A stretch of 13,357 nt of DNA, from positions 1-13,357 of the forward strand of contig DNFL01000275.1 in NCBI GenBank assembly GCA_003486945.1, in the 5' to 3' direction. The notes below the pieces were generated by a model. The model had not been told where the DNA came from and ran no database searches. It saw only the letters and a program-made list of their open reading frames with translations. Position 1 is the stretch's first letter; each line of letters opens with the position of its first letter. The translations under genes were made by a program, and so were the position numbers. Below are positions 7,051-13,101 of this stretch, one piece after another. The DNA comes from Hyphomonas sp. (lineage in GTDB: Bacteria; Pseudomonadota; Alphaproteobacteria; Caulobacterales; Hyphomonadaceae).

Positions 7051-7499
7051 GCCTGCCACCGCTGAATGCCGAGAATTTCGATGCCGACCGCCAGCACTGG
7101 CTGGCCGTGCGTGTCTATTATGAAGACACCGACTTCACCGGCATGGTCTACCACGCCAATTACCTGCGCTTCTTCGAGCGGGGCCGGTCGGACCATCTGC
7201 GCGACGCGGGGGTCTCGCACCAGTCGCTGCTGGCGCGGGAAGACCCGGCGGCTTTCACGCTGACCAATGTCAACGTCACCTATCGCAAGCCCGGCAAGGT
7301 GGACGATCTCCTGCACATCCGCACGCGCTATCTTGGCATGGACGGGCCGCGCATCCGATTTTCGCAGGCCTGCCTCCGGGACGGGGAAGTGATCGCCGAG
7401 GCGGAGATCACCGCGGTGATGATCCATGCCGACGGGCGCCTGCGCCGTCCGATCCGGGAAGTCGTGGATCAGCTTGAGCCGTATCGCTGGCAGGGTTGA
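7047..7499 (+). CDS. ybgC: YbgC-type acyl-CoA thioesterase of the Tol-Pal cluster
   Basis: This 150-residue hotdog-fold thioesterase hydrolyses acyl-CoA or acyl-ACP thioesters in the cytoplasm and is the conserved first gene of tol-pal clusters. The signature VYYEDTDFTGMVYHANYL (23-40) contains the catalytic Asp, most likely Asp29, and the HxxY element. FFERGRSDHL and VTYRKPGKVDD follow as in the family. Length is normal, with a short N-terminal extension of about 15 residues before the beta strand. The ATG overlaps the stop of the upstream membrane gene (ATGA). A 242-nt gap then separates it from tolQ, so tolQ probably has its own promoter even though ybgC belongs functionally to the same group. 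Confidence 0.94.
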   Translation: MSLPPLNAENFDADRQHWLAVRVYYEDTDFTGMVYHANYLRFFERGRSDHLRDAGVSHQSLLAREDPAAFTLTNVNVTYRKPGKVDDLLHIRTRYLGMDGPRIRFSQACLRDGEVIAEAEITAVMIHADGRLRRPIREVVDQLEPYRWQG

Positions 7500-7517
7500 G
7501 AGGCTGGGCTGGCGCAG

Positions 7518-7595
7518 GTTTGCGCAGCTGCGGGGTTAACAATTTGCCATGAAGTCTTAACCCTTACCCCATAACCCCTATGTCACTGCGCAAAC
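7518..7595. repeat. Inverted repeat GTTTGCGCAG / CTGCGCAAAC flanking the AT-rich core
   Basis: The 10-bp arms at 7518-7527 and 7586-7595 are perfect inverted copies 58 bp apart. Each contains the palindrome TGCGCA. A degenerate third copy, CTGCGGCAAAC, abuts the right arm (7595-7605). The arrangement resembles paired operators around a promoter. Confidence 0.5.
7557..7578 (+). repeat. Three near-tandem 7-8 bp units TTAACCC / TTACCCC / ATAACCCC
   Basis: The units follow one another without spacer in the tolQ upstream region. They are too short and degenerate to be a known repeat class and may form a regulator-binding track. Confidence 0.4.
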
Positions 7596-7741
7596 TGCGG
7601 CAAACGCCGTGTTTCTGCCGGATTTGGACTGGAAAGAAGGGCCTTGACGCCGGGCTTGCCTGCGCGGACACGGCCTTGATCCTGTTGTTGTCACGCCTCC
7701 GGGGCTCATTGCCCGGATGAATTTTTGGAGACCTGCCTTCC

Positions 7742-8455
7742 ATGGAAAACGACGCCATCGGCACCATCGACCGCAGCGCCGAATTCTCCCTGTTCTCGCT
7801 GCTCGGCGAAGCGGACATCGTCGTCAAGATCGTGCTGCTCATCCTCCTGATCTCCTCGGTCTGGTCCTGGGTCGTGATCGGCGAGAAGTTCTTCTCCCTG
7901 AGCGCGCTCAAGAAGGCCTCGCGAGACTTCGAGGACGCCTTCTGGAGTGGCCGGGCAGGGGAGTTCGACCTGCGCCCCGGACAAGGCGGCAAGGACCCGG
8001 CAAGCCGGGTCTTCGTTTCGGCCGCCCGCGAATGGCAGGATGCCGGCAAGAATGTTCCGACCCCGTCCGAGGCGAGCGCGCTCGTCAACCGCGCCGAGCG
8101 GTCCATGCGCGCCGCTGTCGACCGGGAAGTTAGCAGGGCGTCCAATGGCCTCTCCATACTTGCGAGTATCGGGTCAGCCTCGCCCTTCATCGGCCTGTTC
8201 GGCACGGTGTGGGGCATCATGAACGCCTTCCTCAACATCGCCGAAGCCCAGGACACGAGCCTCGGTACGGTCGCGGGCCCGATTGCTGAAGCGCTGTTCG
8301 CGACCGGCCTCGGTCTTGTGGCGGCCATCCCGGCAGTCATCTTCTACAACAAGTTCACATCCGACGTGACCAAGCTTGCCGACCAGCTCGACACCTTCTC
8401 CCAGGATGTACTCGTGCGCCTCTCGCGCCGGGCGTCGGACGCAACGCGGGACTAG
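7742..8455 (+). CDS. tolQ: Tol-Pal proton-channel subunit TolQ
   Basis: This 237-residue MotA/TolQ/ExbB-family inner-membrane protein forms, with TolR, the proton-driven motor that energises TolA. Three membrane segments are visible at ~26-46, ~136-158 and ~178-202. The large cytoplasmic loop between the first two contains the NRAERSMRAAVDREVSR stretch. The hallmark SIGSASPFIGLFGTVWGIM (142-160) and GPIAEALFATGLGLVAAIPA (179-198) form the channel helices, with the conserved Thr in LFGTV and in FATG. Length and topology are normal. GGAG precedes the ATG by 11 nt, and tolR follows after 6 nt. In alphaproteobacteria the system constricts the outer membrane at division and maintains envelope integrity. 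Confidence 0.97.
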   Translation: MENDAIGTIDRSAEFSLFSLLGEADIVVKIVLLILLISSVWSWVVIGEKFFSLSALKKASRDFEDAFWSGRAGEFDLRPGQGGKDPASRVFVSAAREWQDAGKNVPTPSEASALVNRAERSMRAAVDREVSRASNGLSILASIGSASPFIGLFGTVWGIMNAFLNIAEAQDTSLGTVAGPIAEALFATGLGLVAAIPAVIFYNKFTSDVTKLADQLDTFSQDVLVRLSRRASDATRD

Positions 8456-8461
8456 GGCGCC

Positions 8462-8899
8462 ATGGGTCTGATCCTCGGTTCTGGCGGAAAAGGCGGGCGG
8501 CGCGGCCGGCGCGCGCTGAATGCCGAAATCAACGTGACGCCTTTCGTGGACGTCATGCTGGTGCTGCTGATCGTGTTCATGGTGACGGCGCCGCTGCTCA
8601 TCCGCGGTGAGCAGGTGAACCTGCCGAAGACAACCTCTGCGCCGCTGCGCGCCGAGGCGAACGATGCGCCGCTGACGCTCTGGATCCGCGAGGACGGCAA
8701 GGTCTATGTCCAGCAGACCGAGATCGACCCTGGCAATCTTGCCGCGCAGCTCACCGCGATTGTCGGCGAAGGCTACGACAAGCAGGTCTACCTCTATGCC
8801 GATCAGGACGTGCCCTATGGCCGGGTGATGGAAGTCACCGCCGAGGTGCGCCGCGCCGGCTATACCCGCATGTCCTTCATCACCGAACAGAAACGCTAG
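8462..8899 (+). CDS. tolR: Tol-Pal motor subunit TolR
   Basis: This 145-residue ExbD/TolR-family protein has a Gly/Arg-rich cytoplasmic N-terminus (1-20), a single membrane helix (~28-48) and a periplasmic domain to the end. AEINVTPFVDVMLVLLIVFM carries Asp30, equivalent to the proton-carrying Asp23 of E. coli TolR, with the family's NVTPxxDVMLVLLIIFM wording. The periplasmic half shows LPKTTSAP and YLYADQDVPYGRVMEV, as in TolR. The start is 6 nt after the tolQ stop, with only a weak purine-rich stretch before it, so coupling to tolQ is likely. All key residues are present. Confidence 0.97.
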   Translation: MGLILGSGGKGGRRGRRALNAEINVTPFVDVMLVLLIVFMVTAPLLIRGEQVNLPKTTSAPLRAEANDAPLTLWIREDGKVYVQQTEIDPGNLAAQLTAIVGEGYDKQVYLYADQDVPYGRVMEVTAEVRRAGYTRMSFITEQKR

Positions 8900-8923
8900 A
8901 ACCGGAAGGAGGCGCACGCACCG

Positions 8924-9850
8924 ATGATCCGCGGCTTTGCTGTCTCGACCCTGGTCCATGCCAGCGTGCTGGCGATGGCGATGATGTCGTGGCCGCATGA
9001 GCGTTCGGACTGCGACCGCGCCATCGAAAAGCTGCGCCGCGAAAATCCGGGCATCCGATCGATCGAGATCATCATCGCGCTGCCCCAGTGTGCGACGTCT
9101 TCCGAACTGCCGATCGATTTCGAGGATGTCGGCCTCGTCTCGAATGTCAGTGCGATGAGCAAGGCGCCGGAGCCGAAACCGGAAGAGCCTTCGGCCGAGC
9201 AGCCGGAAGCTGAGCCGGAACCTCCGCCCGAGGAGGCCTTGCCGGAGGAGCCGGAAGAAGAAGTTCCCCTCCCCACGCCGGAGCCCAAGAAGGAAGAGCC
9301 GAAAAAGCCGGAACCGAAAAAGGAGCCGCCTCCGAAAAAGGAGGAGCCCCTGATCAAGAAAGAGCCGCCGAAACAGGAAAAGAAGAAGGACGATCTCGAT
9401 TTCCTGAACGACATCGACAAGGTCCTGCAGGACCGGCGCAAGACGGACACACGTTCGGCCTCCTCGCAGGAGGCAGACCGGCCGGTTCTCAACAATGCGG
9501 ACCGCGACCGGCAGGGGGCAGGGGACCGTTCGGCCAGCACTGCCTCGCTGGAGGCTTATGTCCGCCGGGAGATGCGGAGTTTCTGGACTGATGTGTCGGA
9601 CCTGCCCACGGAAGATCAGATTGAAGTGACGGTCCGCATGAAGCTCAACCGGGATGGCTCGCTGTCCGGCGATGTGGAGCTGGTGAATCCGTCCCGGCGC
9701 CCGGTGGGCCGCAAGGGAATTGCCGTGGACCGGGCCCTTGGCGCCGCGCGCAAGTTTTTCGCAGAACGCCGCCTCAGACTGCCGGAAGAGCAGTATGAGC
9801 AGTGGCGGGAAATTGATGTCGTCTTTGGCAAAGAGATGATGAACAGTTAA
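8924..9850 (+). CDS. tolA: Tol-Pal trans-periplasmic linker TolA
   Basis: This 308-residue protein anchors in the inner membrane by a helix at ~5-22 with the Ser-x3-His element (Ser8, His12) through which TolA and TonB contact their motors. Residues 23-80 form an unusual small segment with two cysteines (Cys30, Cys56) that could be disulfide-linked in the periplasm. Residues 81-156 are a Pro/Glu/Lys-rich extended linker replacing the long helical domain II of enterobacterial TolA. The C-terminal domain (~205-305), with LEAYVRREMRSFW and VRMKLNRDGSLSG, has TolA/TonB C-domain character and should bind TolB or Pal. AAGGAGG ends 11 nt before the ATG. Identification rests strongly on context, since TolA diverges quickly. 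Confidence 0.92.
   Translation: MIRGFAVSTLVHASVLAMAMMSWPHERSDCDRAIEKLRRENPGIRSIEIIIALPQCATSSELPIDFEDVGLVSNVSAMSKAPEPKPEEPSAEQPEAEPEPPPEEALPEEPEEEVPLPTPEPKKEEPKKPEPKKEPPPKKEEPLIKKEPPKQEKKKDDLDFLNDIDKVLQDRRKTDTRSASSQEADRPVLNNADRDRQGAGDRSASTASLEAYVRREMRSFWTDVSDLPTEDQIEVTVRMKLNRDGSLSGDVELVNPSRRPVGRKGIAVDRALGAARKFFAERRLRLPEEQYEQWREIDVVFGKEMMNS
9164..9391 (+). repeat. tolA: Low-complexity Pro/Glu/Lys-coding tract inside tolA
   Basis: This tract codes for residues 81-156. Imperfect short units of the type gag-ccg-aaa-aag recur, giving EPKPEEP, EPKKEEP and EPKKEPP. The linker is likely extended and able to span the periplasm. Slippage could vary its length between strains. Confidence 0.7.
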
Positions 9851-9851
9851 A

Positions 9852-9877
9852 GCGATGGCCGCAGGCGCGCCATTCGC
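9852..9877 (+). other. Imperfect hairpin in the tolA-tolB gap
   Basis: GCGATGGC (9852-9859) pairs with GCCATTCGC (9869-9877) with one bulged T and a 9-nt loop. It lacks a T-tract, so it is not an intrinsic terminator. It could stabilise or tune the polycistronic mRNA ahead of the tolB Shine-Dalgarno (AAGGAG). Confidence 0.35.
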
Positions 9878-9903
9878 GGGAAAGTCAGAAGGAGTCTGAA
9901 CGC

Positions 9904-11274
9904 ATGACACACAAGGCCATGAGCTACCTGCTCCGGTTATTTGCAACGGCGCTGATTGCGCTGGGCCTCGTCCTGCCCGCCTCGGCGCAGCTGCGCGTGC
10001 GGATCGACGAAGGCAATTTCAAGCCGACCCCGATCGCCATCCCGGACTTCCAGATCACCGGCGCCGATACCGGCCTCGCCAAGCAGATTGCGGACGTGGT
10101 GCGCGCCGACCTCGCCTCTACCGGCCTGTTCGACCTGCAGAACCCCGGCTCATTCATCCAGCGCGACCTTTCGATCAATGCCGAGCCGCGCTTTGCAGAC
10201 TGGAAGATCATCCGCACCGAAGGCCTCGTGGTCGGCGCGTTCGAAACGCTTCCCGATGGCAAGGTCGCCGTGTCCTTCCGCCTGTGGGACGTGTATGGCG
10301 GCGAGCTGATGCGCATCAATGGCGAGCCGGGCCGCCGTCTGACGACGACGCCTGAGAACTGGCGCCGCATCGCGCACAAGATTGCCGACTCGATCTATTC
10401 GCGCCTGACCGGGGAAGATCCGTATTTCGACTCCCGCATCGTCTACATCGCCGAAACCGGGCCGAAGACGGCGCGCGTCAAACGCCTTGCCATCATGGAC
10501 AGTGACGGCGCCGGCCAGCAATACCTGACCGCCGGGCGTTCCACGGTCGTCACGCCGCGCTTCAGCCCGTCGGCGCAGGAGATCACCTACATGTCGCTCG
10601 AGGATGAGCGCCTGCGGGTCTACCTGTTCAACATCGAGACTGGTCGCCAGGAACTGCTCGGCAACTTCCCCGGCATGGCGTTCGCGCCGCGTTTCTCGGT
10701 CGATGGCCAGAACGTGCTGCTGAGCCAGGCGCAGCGCGGCAATACCGATATCCACATCATGAACCTGCGCACCCGCACGACGACGCGGCTGACCGACCAT
10801 CCGGGCATCGATACCTCGCCTTCGATGTCGCCGGACGGCAAGTCCATCGTGTTCAACTCCGACCGGGGCGGCACGCCGCAGCTCTACATCATGAATGCCG
10901 ATGGCTCCGAACGGTCCTGCCCGTCGGGCGGTCGGGACAAGGCCTGCCGGATCACCTTCGGCAAGGGCCGGTACTCGACGCCCGTCTGGTCGCCGCGCGG
11001 GGACCTGATTGCCTTCACCAAACAGGAGGCCGGAAAATTCTCGGTCGGGGTGATTGGAATTGACGGTAAGGGTGAACGCCGCCTGACCGAGGAAGCCTAC
11101 CTCGTCGAAGGTCCGGACTGGTCGCCGAATGGGCGGGTGATCGTGTATTTCCGCGAAAACCGCCCCGGCGCGGGCCCGGAACTGTGGTCGGTAGACCTCA
11201 CCGGGCGCAATGAACGCCGGGTGATGACCCAGACGGACGCCTCTGACCCCGCCTGGTCGCCCCTGCTGCAATAG
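9904..11274 (+). CDS. tolB: Tol-Pal periplasmic beta-propeller protein TolB
   Basis: This 456-residue periplasmic protein binds Pal and TolA and shuttles Pal during cell constriction. A Sec signal peptide ends at PASA|Q (after residue 28). The N-terminal alpha/beta domain covers ~30-165, including the conserved FxITGADTGLAKQIADVV-type stretch. Six PD40/WD40-like blades follow (~175-455), each with a version of SPDGKxIxF, such as FSPSAQEITY, MSPDGKSIVF and WSPNGRVIVY. The segment RVKRLAIMDSDGAG is a TolB hallmark. Between the propeller strands, CPSGGRDKAC (Cys339, Cys348) forms a small insertion that may hold a disulfide. AAGGAG lies about 9 nt upstream of the ATG. An in-frame ATG at 9919 would also leave a usable signal peptide but lacks that spacing. 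Confidence 0.97.
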   Translation: MTHKAMSYLLRLFATALIALGLVLPASAQLRVRIDEGNFKPTPIAIPDFQITGADTGLAKQIADVVRADLASTGLFDLQNPGSFIQRDLSINAEPRFADWKIIRTEGLVVGAFETLPDGKVAVSFRLWDVYGGELMRINGEPGRRLTTTPENWRRIAHKIADSIYSRLTGEDPYFDSRIVYIAETGPKTARVKRLAIMDSDGAGQQYLTAGRSTVVTPRFSPSAQEITYMSLEDERLRVYLFNIETGRQELLGNFPGMAFAPRFSVDGQNVLLSQAQRGNTDIHIMNLRTRTTTRLTDHPGIDTSPSMSPDGKSIVFNSDRGGTPQLYIMNADGSERSCPSGGRDKACRITFGKGRYSTPVWSPRGDLIAFTKQEAGKFSVGVIGIDGKGERRLTEEAYLVEGPDWSPNGRVIVYFRENRPGAGPELWSVDLTGRNERRVMTQTDASDPAWSPLLQ

Positions 11275-11312
11275 GAGCAAACTGCCGCAGTCACTGCACA
11301 TTACAAGGAATT

Positions 11313-11319
11313 AAGGAGG
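11313..11319 (+). promoter_or_regulatory. Consensus Shine-Dalgarno AAGGAGG ahead of a small ORF
   Basis: AAGGAGG stands 8 nt before the ATG at 11328. It matches the anti-SD core fully and is as good as any other site in the window, which is why the small ORF is reported. Confidence 0.55.
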
Positions 11320-11327
11320 CTGCTTCC

Positions 11328-11465
11328 ATGCACCCTGCTAGCTCCTTGATCGATGCCACGATTTTGCCTGAATTGGTGCGAGAAGCGATTGTCGTCCCAT
11401 TTTGGTCAGATTATGGAAATAGCGTTGGAGCGTTCAGGGGTCGGAAACACTCTCCTCTTAACTAG
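11328..11465 (+). CDS. Possible 45-residue small protein or leader peptide between tolB and pal
   Basis: I do not recognise the product. The frame runs 45 sense codons from an ATG with a consensus Shine-Dalgarno at ideal spacing and ends in TAG, 36 nt before pal. The peptide begins MHPASSLIDATILPELVREA, has no signal peptide or membrane segment, and ends in a basic patch (FRGRKHS). Against its being an ordinary gene, its GC is about 49% and its third positions are only about half G/C, unlike all neighbours. It may be a leader peptide that couples translation to pal expression, a recently arisen small protein, or chance in an AT-richer promoter region. The whole 227-nt tolB-pal gap (11275-11501) holds no other gene. 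Confidence 0.35.
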   Translation: MHPASSLIDATILPELVREAIVVPFWSDYGNSVGAFRGRKHSPLN

Positions 11466-11501
11466 CCAGCGCATCGTCCCTTCCTTAGGAGCCAACGACC
11501 T

Positions 11502-12044
11502 ATGCAAACCTTTCTAAAAGTCACTGCAGCCGCCGCGCTTCTCGCAACGGGCGCTTGCGCCTCGAAACCGAAGCCTGTCGAAGATACCAAGCCGGTGGTG
11601 GAAAACACCACGCCGGTTGAAGAGAAAGTGGAAACCGTGAAGACCGATCCGGTGGTCGCGTCCTCGATCGCCCCCGGTTCGCTTGAAGATTTCCGCGTCA
11701 ACGTCGGCGAGCGCGTCTTCTTTGACCTCGACCAGTATCGTCTCGACTCGGAAGATCAGCAGATCCTCCAGCGTCAGGCTGCCTGGCTGAAATCCTATCC
11801 GAACGTTCGCGTCCTGATCGCCGGCAATGCCGACGAGCGTGGCACGCGTGAGTACAACCTCGCCCTCGGCGAGCGCCGTGCCAACGCGGTCAAGGAATAC
11901 CTCGTCAGCCAGGGCATCAGCGCCTCGCGCGTCGACACGGTTTCCTACGGCAAGGAGCGTCCGCTCGCTGCTGGTTCGGACGAGCAGTCCTGGGCCCTTA
12001 ACCGTAACGGCTGGACCCAGATCGTTTCGGGCGCCACCAGCTAA
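11502..12044 (+). CDS. pal: Peptidoglycan-associated lipoprotein Pal
   Basis: This 180-residue outer-membrane lipoprotein clamps the outer membrane to peptidoglycan. The signal ends at ATGAC (Cys19). The lipobox has Thr at -3 instead of the usual Leu or Val, with Gly at -2 and Ala at -1. Residues 20-60 are a Pro/Val/Glu linker. The OmpA-C domain (~65-178) shows VFFDLDQYRLD and GNADERGTREYNLALGERRA, where Asp111 and Arg125 correspond to the residues that hold diaminopimelate. It ends with GKERPLAAGSDEQSWALNRN, as in the family. TAGGAG lies 10 nt before the ATG. The long gap after tolB suggests pal has its own promoter, fitting the need for far more Pal than TolQRAB. An intrinsic terminator follows. 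Confidence 0.97.
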   Translation: MQTFLKVTAAAALLATGACASKPKPVEDTKPVVENTTPVEEKVETVKTDPVVASSIAPGSLEDFRVNVGERVFFDLDQYRLDSEDQQILQRQAAWLKSYPNVRVLIAGNADERGTREYNLALGERRANAVKEYLVSQGISASRVDTVSYGKERPLAAGSDEQSWALNRNGWTQIVSGATS

Positions 12045-12072
12045 GCTGACTGCCAAAAGCAGATGATTCGGG

Positions 12073-12111
12073 CAGCCGGGCGCCATAATTTGGCCCCGGC
12101 TGTTCCTTTTT
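12073..12111 (+). terminator. Intrinsic terminator after pal
   Basis: CAGCCGGG (12073-12080) pairs with CCCGGCTG (12095-12102). Inside, GCCA (12082-12085) pairs with TGGC (12091-12094) around a TAATT loop, with one bulged C. TTCCTTTTT follows. It should end the pal transcript before cpoB. Confidence 0.88.
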
Positions 12112-12159
12112 ATGCTAGGTGTCCTGCCACTCACTGTCTGCTGACGGAGACTTCCCGCC

Positions 12160-13101
12160 ATGTTCAAAGCTGTTCTTTCGACCGTTGCGATTGCTGCCCT
12201 TCTGGCCGTGCCGATGTCGGCGCAAACGGCAGGGCAGGTGCAGACGCGCGGCGCGCCGATCAGCAAGGGGGTCACGACGGGCGATCTGGCTACGCAGGTC
12301 GATCAGGCCCGCCAGCAGAGCTCAGACCTGCTGATCAAGGTCAATCGGCTCGAGGATCAGGTGAACGTGCTGAACGGGCAGATCGAGAGCCTGCAATTCG
12401 ATCTGAACCGCCTGCGCCAGACGAATGAAGACATTCTCACCGACAATGACACGCTGGGCCGCGACAGCCAGATTATGCGCCAGCAGCTGGACCAGCAGGC
12501 CCGCGCCATAGCGGCGATGCAGGCCCTGCTCGGCATAGAGCCGGAGCCGGTCGCTGACGGTGCTGGATACGGATATTCGTCCCAGCCTTTCGCCATGACG
12601 ACGCCGTCATCTGCAGGGCGCGGCATCGACAGTTCGGGTCCGTCCCAGCTGGGCCTCGGCAGCGGTTTGCCGGAAGGCTCCCTCGGAACGCTGCCAGCCA
12701 GCCAGCTTCCAGGTGAAGCCGGCCCGCTGTTTGCCGAAGCCAAGGCCCGTTTCCTGCGCCTCGACTATCCCGGTGCAGAAGAGGCCTACCGGGCCTTCAT
12801 CGACAAGTTCGCCAAGGATCCGCAGGCGGCAGAAGCCTATTTCTGGCTCGGCGAAGCCCTGCACCAGCAAAGCGCCTATGCCGAGAGCGGCCAGGCCTAC
12901 ACCACGATGATCCGTTCGTACCCGGACGATATCCGCACGCCCGACGCGTTTGTGCGCCTGGCGCGTTCGATGCGCCTGCTGGGTGAACCGGAAAAAGCCT
13001 GCCAGGCGCTCGGCACGTTGCCGACCCGCTACCCGAACGCCACCAAAGTCGTGCGCGATCTTGCCGCCGTCGAGCGGACGCGGGCCGGGTGCAAGAACTA
13101 G
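12160..13101 (+). CDS. cpoB: Cell division coordinator CpoB (YbgF)
   Basis: This 313-residue periplasmic protein links Tol-Pal to peptidoglycan synthesis during division. A Sec signal peptide ends at PMSA|Q (after residue 21). Residues ~42-122 form a coiled coil (QARQQSSDLLIKVNRLEDQV and onward), the trimerising region of YbgF. A Gly/Ser/Pro-rich linker covers ~128-185. From ~188 the C-terminal TPR domain has ARFLRLDYPGAEEAYRAFI and AEAYFWLGEALHQQSAYAES, the usual YbgF wording. Two cysteines (Cys281, Cys311) lie in the last repeats. The ATG has GGAG about 10 nt upstream. A terminator separates it from pal, so it probably has a separate promoter within 12112-12159 or depends on read-through. 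Its 3' end overlaps tilS by 13 nt. Confidence 0.95.
   Translation: MFKAVLSTVAIAALLAVPMSAQTAGQVQTRGAPISKGVTTGDLATQVDQARQQSSDLLIKVNRLEDQVNVLNGQIESLQFDLNRLRQTNEDILTDNDTLGRDSQIMRQQLDQQARAIAAMQALLGIEPEPVADGAGYGYSSQPFAMTTPSSAGRGIDSSGPSQLGLGSGLPEGSLGTLPASQLPGEAGPLFAEAKARFLRLDYPGAEEAYRAFIDKFAKDPQAAEAYFWLGEALHQQSAYAESGQAYTTMIRSYPDDIRTPDAFVRLARSMRLLGEPEKACQALGTLPTRYPNATKVVRDLAAVERTRAGCKN

Larger units (their letters stand above)
7500..7741 (+). promoter_or_regulatory. Control region upstream of tolQ
   Basis: This 242-nt non-coding stretch is locally AT-richer around 7536-7575 and is the likely promoter region for tolQRAB. It contains two TTAAC half-sites 21 bp apart (7536 and 7557), which resemble CtrA half-sites of Caulobacterales, a near-tandem TTAACCC series, and a 10-bp inverted repeat. 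A GGAG lies 11 nt before the tolQ ATG. I cannot assign a definite sigma-70 promoter. A 46-codon ORF (7580-7720) lacks any Shine-Dalgarno and was not called. Confidence 0.55.

Noticed and set aside
7580..7720. 46-codon plus-strand ORF in the ybgC-tolQ gap
   Set aside because: It has no Shine-Dalgarno, lies in the likely promoter region and resembles nothing known; its high-GC third positions are expected from base composition.
8174..9946. 590-residue open frame on the minus strand opposite tolR, tolA and parts of tolQ and tolB
   Set aside because: It is a shadow of the well-recognised tol genes in GC-rich DNA; the protein is Arg/Leu/His-rich repeat-like sequence with no family resemblance.
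11389..11418. TTGTCG-N17-TATGGA as a pal promoter
   Set aside because: Only 4/6 and 3/6 matches to the sigma-70 consensus, which is too weak to annotate without transcript data.
12063..12428. 121-codon plus-strand ORF across the pal-cpoB gap
   Set aside because: It runs through the intrinsic terminator and continues out of frame into cpoB.
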